Shown one piece after another: positions 11,426-20,023 of a stretch of DNA of 64,000 nt. The stretch covers positions 62,001 to 126,000 of the forward strand of contig NZ_BMPY01000018.1 of NCBI RefSeq assembly GCF_014647835.1, written 5' to 3'. This stretch comes from Microbispora rosea subsp. aerata. GTDB taxonomy: Bacteria; Actinomycetota; Actinomycetes; Streptosporangiales; Streptosporangiaceae. The notes under the pieces were generated by a model that had not been told where the DNA came from, searched no databases, and saw nothing but the letters and a program-made list of their open reading frames with translations. The translations under genes were made by a program, and so were the position numbers. Each line of letters begins with the position of its first letter. Position 1 is the stretch's first letter.

Positions 11426-11605
11426 ATGTACGTCTGCATCTGCCGCGCCGTCACCGAGAGCGAGGTGCACGACTGCATCGCCGACGGGGCGAGGACGGCT
11501 CGCCAGGTGCGCGACGCGACGGGAGCGGGAGGGGACTGCGCAGTCTGCGTCCGGAAGATCTGTGCGATGCTGAAACGGTCAGAGGACCTGGTCACCAGCG
11601 CATAG
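11426..11605 (+). CDS. bfd: Bacterioferritin-associated ferredoxin
   Basis: 59-aa [2Fe-2S] protein that donates electrons to bacterioferritin to release stored iron. Four cysteines occur in the Bfd pattern: MYVCICRAV near the N-terminus and DCAVCVRKIC near residues 38-47. ATG 11426 follows a GAGAGGCGAG ribosome site. It lies 13 bases before bfr, so the two form an operon behind the iron boxes. The gene is short but its family is clear. Confidence 0.92.
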   Translation: MYVCICRAVTESEVHDCIADGARTARQVRDATGAGGDCAVCVRKICAMLKRSEDLVTSA

Positions 11606-11618
11606 ATCGAGGAAGCAC

Positions 11619-12101
11619 ATGCAGGGGGACAAAGAGATCATCGCGCTGCTCAACGAGCAGCTCACCTCCGAGCTGACCGCCATCAACCAATACTTCCTGC
11701 ACGCGAAGCTGCAGGAGAACTGGGGATACACGAAGCTCGCCGCCTACACGCGGGCGGAGTCGTTCGACGAGATGCGGCACGCGGAGGAGCTCACCGACAG
11801 GATCTTGTTCCTGGAGGGTCTGCCGAACTACCAGAAGCTCAACACTCTGCACATCGGCCAGACCGTCAGGGAGCAGCTCCAGGCCGACCTGGATCTGGAG
11901 CTGGGCGTGGTCAAGCGGCTGCGGCCGGGGATCGCGCTGATGCGCGAGCGGGGCGACATCACCTCGGCGAACCTCTTCGAGCGCATCCTGGCCGACGAGG
12001 AGCACCACATCGACTACCTGGAGACCGAGCTCGGTCTCATCGAAAGCCTCGGCGAGCAGCTGTACCTTCAGCGGTACGCGGAGCCGCCGTCGGCGTCCTG
12101 A
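11619..12101 (+). CDS. bfr: Bacterioferritin
   Basis: 24-subunit iron-storage shell with ferroxidase activity. 160 aa, full length. Ferroxidase ligands are Glu18 (LTSELTAINQY), Glu51 and His54 (FDEMRHAEE), and the later EEHHIDYLE. Met52 is the usual haem ligand at the subunit interface, so this is a haem-type Bfr. ATG 11619 has GAGGAAG upstream. It is cotranscribed with bfd and followed by a strong terminator. Confidence 0.97.
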   Translation: MQGDKEIIALLNEQLTSELTAINQYFLHAKLQENWGYTKLAAYTRAESFDEMRHAEELTDRILFLEGLPNYQKLNTLHIGQTVREQLQADLDLELGVVKRLRPGIALMRERGDITSANLFERILADEEHHIDYLETELGLIESLGEQLYLQRYAEPPSAS

Positions 12102-12138
12102 GCGCGTCGTTCCGGGGGCCGCGCGAATTCAGATGGGC

Positions 12139-12172
12139 AACGCCCGCCGTCATCGTTTCGGCGGGCGTTTTT
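12139..12172 (+). terminator. Rho-independent terminator after bfr
   Basis: AACGCCCGCCG (12139-12149) pairs with CGGCGGGCGTT (12159-12169), followed by more Ts. The remaining gap to the next gene, 12173-12358, is AT-richer than average and holds the response regulator promoter. Confidence 0.9.
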
Positions 12173-12329
12173 CCGATCCTCATCCGTTTTTCTCCGGTGA
12201 TGTTCTTAATGGCGGAGAATGCGGTAGAAGATCGTGTCACTTGCGTGCTGACTATCCCGGATTTATCAGTGTTTGCCCAGGTCAATTGATGGGTCAACGA
12301 CAAGTCAAAAGGCGCGCTGTAGGCGGGAA

Positions 12330-12357
12330 ACGATCGCACAAGGTCCTACGATCGCAC
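12330..12357 (+). promoter_or_regulatory. Direct repeat and leaderless promoter of the response regulator gene
   Basis: ACGATCGCAC occurs at 12330-12339 and again at 12348-12357. The second copy overlaps a TACGAT -10 box (12347-12352) six bases before the ATG. Direct repeats are the usual binding sites of OmpR-family regulators, though 18-bp spacing is wider than the typical 11; autoregulation is inferred. Confidence 0.45.
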
Positions 12358-12358
12358 C

Positions 12359-13027
12359 ATGACCTGCGTACTTCTCGCCGAGGATGACACCTCGATTTCC
12401 GAGCCGCTGGCGCGTGCCCTGCGCCGGGAGGGCTATCAGGTGGAGGTCAGCCCCGATGGCCCGCAGGCCCTGGAGAGGGCCTTGTCGGGGGGCGTTGACC
12501 TGATTGTTCTCGACCTCGGCCTTCCAGAGATGGACGGGCTGGAGGTCGCACGCCGTATTCGCGCGGAGGGGCATGGGACTCCGGTCCTGATCCTCACCGC
12601 CCGTGTCGACGAAGTCGACACCGTTGTCGGTCTCGACGCGGGGGCCGACGACTATGTGACCAAGCCGTTCCGCCTGGCAGAACTGCTCGCCCGCGTGCGG
12701 GCCCTGCTCAGGCGCGGAACATCGGAGACCCCGGTGGTGCAAGGCGTCCGCATCGACGCCGACTCGCGCCGGGCCTGGATGGGAGACAAGGAACTGCACC
12801 TGACCACCAAGGAGTTCGACCTGCTGCGCGTGCTCGTACGGGACGCGGGCAAGGTCGTCACCCGCGAGCAGATCATGCGCGAGGTGTGGGACACGAACTG
12901 GTGGGGGTCGACGAAGACACTGGACATGCACATTTCGTGGCTGCGCCGCAAGCTCGGAGACGACGCGGCCAAGCCGCGCTACATCACGACCGTCCGAGGG
13001 GTCGGCTTCCGTTTCGAGCGAGAGTAG
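12359..13027 (+). CDS. OmpR-family two-component response regulator
   Basis: 222 aa. The receiver domain (1-115) has the acidic pocket EDD at residues 8-10, phospho-acceptor Asp52 in IVLDLGLPEMDG, Thr in LTAR and Lys about 102 in VTKPF. A winged-helix DNA-binding domain (about 125-220) contains LTTKEFDLLRVL and TLDMHISWLRRKLG and ends in TTVRGVGFRFE. ATG 12359 follows its -10 box by six bases, so the mRNA is probably leaderless. It is paired with the kinase gene 36 bases downstream. The signal sensed is unknown. Confidence 0.95.
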   Translation: MTCVLLAEDDTSISEPLARALRREGYQVEVSPDGPQALERALSGGVDLIVLDLGLPEMDGLEVARRIRAEGHGTPVLILTARVDEVDTVVGLDAGADDYVTKPFRLAELLARVRALLRRGTSETPVVQGVRIDADSRRAWMGDKELHLTTKEFDLLRVLVRDAGKVVTREQIMREVWDTNWWGSTKTLDMHISWLRRKLGDDAAKPRYITTVRGVGFRFERE

Positions 13028-13062
13028 CCGCCGTGGGGCGGTTCCGGGGGAGGGGCTAGCAC

Positions 13063-14331
13063 GTGCGCCGGCGCCTGCTTTCCTCCATGCTGCTCGTCGC
13101 GGTCATCGCGGTACTGCTGTTAGGCGTGCCCCTGGGTGTGGTCGTCGTGCGCTTGTACAGCGACGAGGTCGCCCAGGAGCTCAGGACGGACGCGAACCGG
13201 CTGCTGCTCGGGGTGGAATACGCCACCAGCCAGGGACAGGACGTCAGTCCGGACCAGCTCGCGCGGAACTACCCGGATCGCTACCTCCAGGTGTTCGTCC
13301 GCGGGATGCCGCCGATCGTCGTCGGCACGCCTCCGCCGGCGGGCCGTGACCTCACCGAGGAGGCGCGCTCCGAGAACGGTTACGTACGCGTCAGCCGCGA
13401 CGCGGCCCAGATCCAACAGGACACCCAGGCGCGGCTGGTGCTCATCATGGCGCTCGCCGTCGTGGCCCTCGGGGCCGCGATCGGCCTGGCGACCGTCACC
13501 TCGCGTCGCCTGAGCCTGCCGCTCCAAGATCTCACCAGGATCGCGGAGCGGCTGGGCTCGGGCGACGCCAGGCCGAGCAGGCACCGCTACGGCATCCCGG
13601 AGCTGGATCTCGTGGCCGAGGTGCTGGACCGCAGCGCGCTGCGGATCTCCGATCTGCTCGCCCGCGAGCGCGAGTTCGCGACCGACGCCTCCCACCAGCT
13701 CCGCACGCCGCTGACCGGGCTGAGCATGCGCCTGGAGGAGATCGTCGCGGCGGCCGACCAGCCCGAGGTGGTCCGCGAGGAGGGCGAGGCGGCGATCGTG
13801 CAGGTCGAGCGGCTGACGGCGGTGATCGACGAGCTGCTCGCCGCCGCCCGCAGGCAGCGGCACGCCCAGGCGGGGCCGATCGACGTGGACGACGTGGTGG
13901 GGCAGCAGATCATCGAATGGGAGCCCGCGTTCCGGCGGGCCCACCGGTCCCTGGTGCTTGCCGGCGACCGCGGCCTGCGCGCCCTCGGCACGACCGGCGG
14001 GCTCAGCCAGGTGCTGTCCACCCTGCTGGAGAACTCCCTCAAACACGGCGACGGCGTGCTGACGATCAACACATCGAGTACGGGCAGGTCTGTGGTGATC
14101 GAGGTGGCCGACGAGGGCCCGGGCATCCCGGAGGCCCTCGGCCACCGGGTCTTCGAGCGGAGCGTGAGCGGGGGAGGCGGCACGGGCCTGGGGCTCACCC
14201 TCGCCCGCGCGCTGGTCGCGGCCGACGGCGGGCGGCTGGAGCTGGTCAAGCGCCGCCCGGCGACCTTCGCCATCTTCCTGCGGCACACCCGCGACAACGA
14301 CCGTCACCGAGTGGTGAGCGGCCCCGCCTGA
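13063..14331 (+). CDS. HAMP-domain sensor histidine kinase
   Basis: Membrane kinase of the two-component pair, 422 aa. Membrane segment 1 is at about 8-30 and segment 2 at about 124-145, with an extracellular sensor of about 90 residues between them. A HAMP domain is followed by the phosphorylated His (about 211) in FATDASHQLRTPLTGL. ATP-binding boxes are N (LLENSLKHG), G1 (VADEGPGIP), F (VFERSV) and G2 (GGGGTGLGLTLAR). GTG 13063 is preceded by GGGGGAGGGG. All catalytic boxes are intact. The sensor domain has no recognisable ligand site. Confidence 0.94.
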   Translation: MRRRLLSSMLLVAVIAVLLLGVPLGVVVVRLYSDEVAQELRTDANRLLLGVEYATSQGQDVSPDQLARNYPDRYLQVFVRGMPPIVVGTPPPAGRDLTEEARSENGYVRVSRDAAQIQQDTQARLVLIMALAVVALGAAIGLATVTSRRLSLPLQDLTRIAERLGSGDARPSRHRYGIPELDLVAEVLDRSALRISDLLAREREFATDASHQLRTPLTGLSMRLEEIVAAADQPEVVREEGEAAIVQVERLTAVIDELLAAARRQRHAQAGPIDVDDVVGQQIIEWEPAFRRAHRSLVLAGDRGLRALGTTGGLSQVLSTLLENSLKHGDGVLTINTSSTGRSVVIEVADEGPGIPEALGHRVFERSVSGGGGTGLGLTLARALVAADGGRLELVKRRPATFAIFLRHTRDNDRHRVVSGPA

Positions 14332-14360
14332 CGGCCGGTCGAGCCCGGGCGGGCCGGCCG
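14332..14360. terminator. Hairpin between convergent kinase and GtrA genes
   Basis: CGGCCGG (14332-14338) and CCGGCCG (14354-14360) can pair around a GC-rich loop. A bidirectional terminator is plausible; no T-run. Confidence 0.35.
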
Positions 14361-14365
14361 GGGGT

Positions 14366-14884
14366 TCAGCGGGTGGTGAGGGGGTCGGCCTGGGCCTTCA
14401 CGTCGGGGCGGGGCCGGACCGCGGCCCCCTCGGCGGCATCTTCGGCAGCCGCCAGGAACACCCACTTCTTGTACGACCAGAAGCGGAACAAGGTGCCCAG
14501 CACGATGCCGATGCCCTGGGCGATGTTGTAGCTCAGCGCGTCGTGCAGGCCCAGGGTGTACGTCACGAAGCCGATGGTGAGCAGCGGGGGCAGCAGCCCG
14601 ATGCCGTTCAGCAGGAAGAACAGGACATACTCGCGTGCCAGGCCGCTCTGCTCGCGGTGCCGATAGGTCCAGAAGCGGTTGCCGAAGTACGCGAAGGTCG
14701 TGGCGACGATCGTGGCCACGACCTTGGACGACAGCGGGCCCAGACCGACCCCGAAGCGCAGCACGTTCGTGCCGCCGAAGTCGATGACGAACGCGATCGC
14801 GCCCACTGTGCCGAACTTGAGCAACTCGTGGATGAGCGCGGCGAACCGCTCGTAGGCACGTCGTAGAAACTGCACGTCCCGCAC
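14366..14884 (-). CDS. GtrA family membrane protein
   Basis: 172 aa with four membrane segments. The start region LLKFGTVGAIAFVIDFGGTNVLRF and the later FAYFGNRFWTYRH (the conserved N-R-x-W-T/S-F motif) are typical of GtrA, which is thought to help move polyprenyl-linked sugars across the membrane or assist O-antigen/arabinogalactan assembly. GTG 14884 has an AGGAAGGA ribosome site and is chosen over an open upstream extension. The charged C-terminal tail (RPRPDVKAQADPLTTR) is cytoplasmic. It is convergent with the kinase gene. Confidence 0.88.
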   Translation of the reverse strand: MRDVQFLRRAYERFAALIHELLKFGTVGAIAFVIDFGGTNVLRFGVGLGPLSSKVVATIVATTFAYFGNRFWTYRHREQSGLAREYVLFFLLNGIGLLPPLLTIGFVTYTLGLHDALSYNIAQGIGIVLGTLFRFWSYKKWVFLAAAEDAAEGAAVRPRPDVKAQADPLTTR

Positions 14885-15103
14885 GGTCCTTCCTGTTCGG
14901 CGGCGAGGTCCTCTCAGGCTACCGGTAGGAAGCACAAATCGGCGTCTTACCGCAACCTTGGCCCGCTTCGTCCCAGGTCGCTAAAGAACATTTCAGAAAA
15001 AATCCTGCTATGTGGGATGAGTGGCCGCTCTTCGGACTACGCTCTCGCCCGACCAGGATCACTTCGTTCCGGGACGCATGCTCTGGAGGGGTGGCCTTTC
15101 ATC

Positions 15104-16114
15104 GTGTTGCGAAGATGCGCGACCCTCTGTCTCGGCCTCGTCCTGCTCGCGGGGTGCGGGACCGGGGACGTACAGCAAATCCCGGCCGCCGCGTCCTCGG
15201 CGACGGCCGGAAGCAGCACGGCGGGAAGCGGCTCAGCCGAGGGCGGCTCAGCCGAGATCGGCATGGCCGACGCGCGGGCGGCCTTCGACGGCCTGGGTGA
15301 TCTGTCCGACGCATGGAAGGCCGAGGACTGCGCGGCGATCGAGCACCTGACGGCGGAGGCGGAGCACACCATCGCGAGCCGCGTCTGCGCCGCCGCGCGC
15401 GAGGGCCGCGCCGCGCCCGCCCTGCGGGCCTACGCGGACCCGCGCTTCCTGCTGCCCACCCGGGAGGGCGGCGAGGACGGCGAGGAGGGCGCTTGGTTCG
15501 CGGTGCTGGCCGGCAAGCCCGAGCCGGCCTACTTCGTCTTCGTCCGGGCCGACGGCCGCTGGCGGCTCGCCGCCGGGCCGATCCCGCTCGTCGGCAAGGC
15601 GCCCGAGACGGAGGGAGAGGCGGTCGTGGACGCCGCGGCCGACCCGAAGACGGCCGTCGGGGCGCGGCTCGCCCCCACCCGGCACGTGGCGTTCCTGACC
15701 GACCCCGCCGGGGTGGGCGGGGCGGGAGTCAGCGGGGTGCGTTTCGCCTCCGGCGACCCCATGCGCCGCCTTCTCGCCGAGCTGGTCCGCGCTCCCGGCC
15801 GGGTCCGCCCCGATCGCCTGGTCACCGACGTACGCATCGAGGGGCCGGCCCACGCGCTCGCGCTGCCCGGCGGTGGGTCGCTGGTGTTCCACGCGCTGCG
15901 CGTCGTCTTCACGCAGAAGCCGGGGCCGGGCCGCTCCTCCCTCGCCCGTCCCCGCTACCGGGCCGCCGACGTGCGCGCCTTCACCGGCGGCTCGCCCGCG
16001 ACCGTCACCGGCGGCGAGATCCTGGTCCTGGCCACGAAAGTGGCGAAGGACAACACGATGACGACCATCGGCATGCGGCGGGTCCTCGCCGACATCACGG
16101 AGGGCTCCGGCTGA
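15104..16114 (+). CDS. Putative lipoprotein of unknown function
   Basis: 336 aa with a lipoprotein signal: CATLCLGLVLLAGCG, where the Cys of LAGC (about residue 17) would be lipidated. A Ser/Ala/Gly-rich linker follows (about 25-50), then a soluble domain of about 280 residues with no motif I recognise; two cysteines (EDCAAIEH and RVCAAARE) may form a disulfide. GTG 15104 has CTGGAGGGG upstream. It stands alone between GtrA and purK. It resembles actinobacterial secreted proteins annotated only as hypothetical lipoproteins. Confidence 0.8.
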   Translation: MLRRCATLCLGLVLLAGCGTGDVQQIPAAASSATAGSSTAGSGSAEGGSAEIGMADARAAFDGLGDLSDAWKAEDCAAIEHLTAEAEHTIASRVCAAAREGRAAPALRAYADPRFLLPTREGGEDGEEGAWFAVLAGKPEPAYFVFVRADGRWRLAAGPIPLVGKAPETEGEAVVDAAADPKTAVGARLAPTRHVAFLTDPAGVGGAGVSGVRFASGDPMRRLLAELVRAPGRVRPDRLVTDVRIEGPAHALALPGGGSLVFHALRVVFTQKPGPGRSSLARPRYRAADVRAFTGGSPATVTGGEILVLATKVAKDNTMTTIGMRRVLADITEGSG

Positions 16115-16135
16115 CGTCGCCCGCCGGGCAATAGG

Positions 16136-16141
16136 TAGGCT
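16136..16141 (+). promoter_or_regulatory. -10 box of the purK-purE operon
   Basis: TAGGCT lies 8 bases before the GTG start of purK, with no ribosome-binding site between; a leaderless or near-leaderless transcript is likely. Confidence 0.45.
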
Positions 16142-16149
16142 GAGCTGTC

Positions 16150-17313
16150 GTGAACAGCCCGAACGTCTCTTCGAAGCCCGTCACCGCGCCCGTGGTGGGC
16201 ATGGTCGGCGCGGGTCAGCTGGCGAGGATGACCCAGCAGGCCGCGATCGCGCTCGGCATCGACCTGCGCGTGCTCGCGGACACCAGTGACGACAGCGCCG
16301 CCAAGGTGATCGTGGACACCCAAGTCGGCGACTACCGCGATCTGGCCGATCTGCGGAAGTTCGCCAAGGGATGCGACGCGATCACCTTCGACCACGAGCA
16401 TGTGCCGACCGAGCACATCCGGGCGCTGGCCGCCGAGGGGCACGCCGTACACCCCGGGGCGGACGCCCTGGTCCACGCGCAGGACAAGGCGGTCATGCGG
16501 GAGCGGCTCACGGCGATAGGCGCGCCCTGCCCCGCCTGGGCCCGGGTCGCGGACGTGGCGGAGGTCGAGGCGTTCGCGGGGGAGCACGGCTGGCCGGTGG
16601 TGCTGAAGGCCGTGCGCGGCGGCTACGACGGCCGGGGCGTGTGGGTCTGCTCGTCCCGCGACGAGGCGCGCGAGGCGCTCGCCACCGGCGCGGACATGCT
16701 GGCCGAGGCGTTCGTGCCGTTCGAGCGGGAGGTGGCCGTGCTGGTCGCCCGGTCCCCGCACGGCCAGGGCGTCAGCTATCCGGTCGTGGAGACCGTCCAG
16801 AAGGACGGCATCTGCGTCGAGGTCATCGCGCCCGCGCCGAACCTCGGCGAGGAGGAGGCGGCCGAGGCGCAGCGGATCGCGCTGACCATCGCCCGCGACC
16901 TGGGCGTGACCGGGCTGCTCGCGGTCGAGATGTTCGTCACGAAGTCCGGGTTCGTGGTCAACGAGCTGGCCATGCGCCCGCACAACAGCGGCCACTGGAC
17001 GATCGAGGGCGCCCGCACCTCGCAGTTCGAGCAGCACCTGCGGGCCGTGCTCAACCTGCCGCTCGGGTCGCCGTCGCTGACCGCGCCGGTCGTCGTCATG
17101 GCCAACCTGCTCGGCGGACCCGACCCCGACGTGTACTCCCGATATGAGCACGTGATGGCCAACGACCCGGGAGTCAAGATCCACTTCTACGGCAAGGACG
17201 TCCGGCCCGGCCGCAAGATCGGGCACGTCACCGCCCTCGGGACCGACCTGGACGAGGTGCGGGCCCGCGCCCACCACGCCGTCACCTGCCTGAAGGGACC
17301 TGTCGATGCCTGA
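16150..17313 (+). CDS. purK: N5-carboxyaminoimidazole ribonucleotide synthase
   Basis: Purine synthesis: AIR + ATP + bicarbonate to N5-CAIR. 387 aa, ATP-grasp fold. The start [18 protein letters not shown] is the purK signature; DHEHVP and [18 protein letters not shown] follow, and [16 protein letters not shown] closes the active site. The GTG start follows a TAGGCT box. Its last eight bases overlap purE, so the pair is coupled and translated in step. Confidence 0.97.
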   Translation: MNSPNVSSKPVTAPVVGMVGAGQLARMTQQAAIALGIDLRVLADTSDDSAAKVIVDTQVGDYRDLADLRKFAKGCDAITFDHEHVPTEHIRALAAEGHAVHPGADALVHAQDKAVMRERLTAIGAPCPAWARVADVAEVEAFAGEHGWPVVLKAVRGGYDGRGVWVCSSRDEAREALATGADMLAEAFVPFEREVAVLVARSPHGQGVSYPVVETVQKDGICVEVIAPAPNLGEEEAAEAQRIALTIARDLGVTGLLAVEMFVTKSGFVVNELAMRPHNSGHWTIEGARTSQFEQHLRAVLNLPLGSPSLTAPVVVMANLLGGPDPDVYSRYEHVMANDPGVKIHFYGKDVRPGRKIGHVTALGTDLDEVRARAHHAVTCLKGPVDA

Positions 17314-17809
17314 CGTCGGGATCGTCATGGGGAGCGACTCGGACTGGCCGGTGATGCGCCAGGCCGCCGAGGCGGTCGCGGAGTTCGGCGTGTCCTTCGA
17401 AGCCGACGTGGTGTCCGCGCACCGCATGCCGGCGGAGATGATCGAGTACGGCTCCCGCGCCGCCGGGCGCGGCCTGAAGGTGATCATCGCGGGTGCGGGC
17501 GGCGCCGCGCACCTGCCGGGCATGCTGGCCTCGGTCACCCCGCTGCCCGTCATCGGCGTTCCGGTGCCGCTGAAGTATCTGGACGGCATGGACTCGCTGC
17601 TGTCGATCGTCCAGATGCCGGCCGGTGTGCCGGTGGCGACCGTGGCCGTCGGCGGGGCCCGCAACGCGGGGCTGCTCGCCGTACGGATCCTGGCGGCGTC
17701 GGACGAGGGGCTGCGGCGGCGGATGGAGGAGTTCCAGGCCGCCCTGCGGGACCAGGCGCACGCCAAGGGCGAACGCCTGCGCGCCGAGGCGGCCCAGCTC
17801 GGTCGGTAG
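17306..17809 (+). CDS. purE: N5-carboxyaminoimidazole ribonucleotide mutase
   Basis: Class I PurE, 167 aa, converts N5-CAIR to CAIR in the step after PurK. Motifs are [13 protein letters not shown], the catalytic VVSAHRMP with its His, and [12 protein letters not shown]. The ATG at 17306 overlaps the end of purK. Both genes together cover one step pair of the purine pathway; other pur genes are outside the window. The C-terminus is slightly extended and charged. Confidence 0.97.
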   Translation: MPDVGIVMGSDSDWPVMRQAAEAVAEFGVSFEADVVSAHRMPAEMIEYGSRAAGRGLKVIIAGAGGAAHLPGMLASVTPLPVIGVPVPLKYLDGMDSLLSIVQMPAGVPVATVAVGGARNAGLLAVRILAASDEGLRRRMEEFQAALRDQAHAKGERLRAEAAQLGR

Positions 17810-17848
17810 GCCCGGCCCGCCCGGCGCGTTCATAAATCCACTGTGCGG

Positions 17849-19276
17849 TCAAAGGTTCACCGTGCGGCGGGTGAGCCGGGAGGGCAGCCACGCCGATGCG
17901 GCCAGCGCGAGCACGGTGAAGGCGAGCGACCACCAGAACGTGTGGCCGAAGGCCGCCGCGGCGTCGGCGGGGCCGCCGGGATGACGGGTGAGCGCGCTGT
18001 CGAGGACCACGGCCAGCACGGCGGTGCCGAACGAGCCGCCGACCTGCTGCGCGGTCCTCGTGATCACGCTCGCGTGGGGCACCTCCTCGCGGGCGAGTCC
18101 CTCGTACGCGCTGCTCATGACGGGAATCGTCACGGCGCCGAGGCCGATGCCGCGCACGACGAGCGCGGTGACGAGCCACCACGTCGGGGTGTCCGGCCCG
18201 GCCCAGGCGAACGGCAGCGTCCCCAGCGCCGTGACCGTCAAGCCCACGGCGGTGACCGGGCGCGCGCCCAGGCGGTCGGTGAGCGTGCCGGCCAGGCCCC
18301 TGCTCAGCAGCACGCCGATGCCCTGTGGGGCGAGCAGCAGGCCGGCCGTGAACGCGTCGTCGCCGGCCACCTGCTGGAAGAAGAGCGGGATCAGCAGCAT
18401 CGCGCCGTAGAGGACGAAGCCCGACAGGAACATCAGCGCGTTCGCCGCGCTGAACGAGGGGCTGCGCAGCAGCCGCAGGTCGACGAGCGGCGTGCCGTCC
18501 GTCCTGAGCGCGCGTACGGCGAAGGCGGCGACGAGCGCGGCGCCCGCGACGAGCGGCAGCAGCACGCCGGCGTGGCCGAAGCCGCCGCCTTCACCGACCC
18601 GGGAGAGCCCGAAGATGATCCCGGCGATGCCGGGGCTCAGCAGGGCCAGGCCGACCCAGTCGAGCGGCACGTCGCGGCCGCGTTCCCCCGCGGGCATGAA
18701 GCGCCAGGCCAGTGCGAGCCCGGCCAGGCAGAACGGCACGTTGATCCAGAAGATCCAGCGCCAGGTGAGGTGCTGGACGATCAGGCCGCCGACGACCGGG
18801 CCGAGCACCGGGCCCAGCAGGGCGGGCAGGCCGATGATCGCCGTGGCGCGGCCGAGCGACCGTCCGCCCGCGGCCTGGACCAGGAGTGTCTGCATGACGG
18901 GCAGCATGAGACCACCGCCCACGCCCTGCACCACGCGGAAGGCGATCAGCGTCGCCGCGTCCGGTGCGAGGCTCGCGCCGACGGATCCGGCCAGGAAGAG
19001 CGTCAGCGCGGCCAGCCAGACGTTCTTGCCGCCGAAACGGCCGGTCAGCCAGTTCGTCGTCGGCACCGCCATGCCGAGGGCGAGCAGGTAGCCCGTGGTG
19101 ATCCACTGGATGGTCGAGACCGGCACGTGCAGTTGCCGTCCCAGGGTGTCCAGTGCGATGTTGACGATCGTCGTGTCGAAGACGACGGCGAGGGCGCCGG
19201 TCAGCATGACGAGCGAGAGCCGTACGAATCCCGGATCGAGACGTTCCCGGGAGGCGGGCGGCAGCAATGTGCTCAC
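17849..19276 (-). CDS. MFS multidrug efflux transporter (DHA2 type)
   Basis: 475 aa with about 14 membrane segments, EmrB/QacA family. Motif A-like TGRFGGKNVW follows segment 2, the DHA2 motif C appears as LPALLGPVLGPVVGGLI, and FDTTIVNIAL marks segment 1. The GTG at 19276 sits on the edge of an intergenic region shared with a divergent TetR gene that carries two operators, so the pump is very likely repressed by that TetR protein and induced by its substrates. Substrate not known. Confidence 0.93.
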   Translation of the reverse strand: MSTLLPPASRERLDPGFVRLSLVMLTGALAVVFDTTIVNIALDTLGRQLHVPVSTIQWITTGYLLALGMAVPTTNWLTGRFGGKNVWLAALTLFLAGSVGASLAPDAATLIAFRVVQGVGGGLMLPVMQTLLVQAAGGRSLGRATAIIGLPALLGPVLGPVVGGLIVQHLTWRWIFWINVPFCLAGLALAWRFMPAGERGRDVPLDWVGLALLSPGIAGIIFGLSRVGEGGGFGHAGVLLPLVAGAALVAAFAVRALRTDGTPLVDLRLLRSPSFSAANALMFLSGFVLYGAMLLIPLFFQQVAGDDAFTAGLLLAPQGIGVLLSRGLAGTLTDRLGARPVTAVGLTVTALGTLPFAWAGPDTPTWWLVTALVVRGIGLGAVTIPVMSSAYEGLAREEVPHASVITRTAQQVGGSFGTAVLAVVLDSALTRHPGGPADAAAAFGHTFWWSLAFTVLALAASAWLPSRLTRRTVNL

Positions 19277-19295
19277 GGTGGCCTCCGGAGTGAGA

Positions 19296-19317
19296 TTAGA
19301 TGCACTCGTGTATCTAA
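19296..19317. promoter_or_regulatory. TetR operator 1
   Basis: A 22-bp palindrome with arms TTAGATGCAC and GTGTATCTAA; only one position breaks symmetry. It lies just upstream of the MFS gene. Confidence 0.75.
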
Positions 19318-19340
19318 TAGTCTATGCGCCACGCCGTCAA

Positions 19341-19362
19341 TAAGATGCGCTTGTGTATCTTG
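19341..19362. promoter_or_regulatory. TetR operator 2
   Basis: Second copy of the same element (AGATGCGC..GTGTATCT core), less symmetric, 45 bp from the first and next to the ribosome site of the TetR gene. Shared half-sites suggest AGATRCRC as the recognition unit. Confidence 0.7.
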
Positions 19363-19372
19363 AGGAGAGGTC

Positions 19373-19972
19373 GTGCCGGAGAAGACCGCAACCAGGCGGC
19401 GCGGAGCCGAGCTGGAGGAGGCGTTGCTGGACGCCGCATGGGACGAGCTGGTCAGCTGCGGCTACGGCGGCTTCACGTTCGAGGGGGTGGCCGCACGTGC
19501 CCAGACCAGCCGGCCGGTCGTCTATCGCCGCTGGGCGAGCCGGGCGGATCTGGCGGTGGCCGCGATCAGGCACTACGGCCGCAAGCACCCGTTCCCGGTG
19601 CCCGACACCGGATCTCTCCGTGACGACCTCGTGGCCCTGCTGCGGTCGTTTTCCGAGCGGCGCAGCGAGCTGGCGGTGCTGATGAGCATGCGGATGAGCG
19701 AGTTCTTCGCGGAGACCGGCGCCACGATGGCCGACCTGCGGGAGCAGCTCCTGGCAGACCGTACGGGACCCAGTTCGCTGGTGCGGGTCCTCGAGCGTGC
19801 CGCGGCACGCGGAGAGCTAGACCCTCGGCGCCTCACCCCGCGGCTGACGGCTCTGCCGGTCGACTTGATCCGGCACGAGATTCTGATGACCGGGCGGCCG
19901 GTCTCCGAGGACGTCATCACGGAGATCGTCGACGACATCTTCCTGCCCCTCGTCCGGCTGAGGGCGCGGTGA
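19373..19972 (+). CDS. TetR-family transcriptional repressor
   Basis: 199 aa. The N-terminal helix-turn-helix (about 15-60) reads LLDAAWDELVSCGYGGFTFEGVAARAQTS, here quoted in part as GYGGFTFEGVAARAQTS, then RPVVYRRWASRADL. The C-terminal ligand domain resembles TetR_C members linked to efflux pumps. GTG 19373 is preceded by GAGGAGAGG. It is divergent from the MFS gene with two palindromic operators between, so autoregulation and pump control are expected. Ligand unknown. Confidence 0.93.
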   Translation: MPEKTATRRRGAELEEALLDAAWDELVSCGYGGFTFEGVAARAQTSRPVVYRRWASRADLAVAAIRHYGRKHPFPVPDTGSLRDDLVALLRSFSERRSELAVLMSMRMSEFFAETGATMADLREQLLADRTGPSSLVRVLERAAARGELDPRRLTPRLTALPVDLIRHEILMTGRPVSEDVITEIVDDIFLPLVRLRAR

Positions 19973-20023
19973 CGGCGCTCCGACGGTGCTTCCCGGCCGC
20001 TCGGCCGGTGACGTCTGGACAGG

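Noticed and set aside
16115-16149. Purine riboswitch before purK
   Set aside because: The gap is only 35 bases and already contains the -10 box; there is no room for an aptamer.
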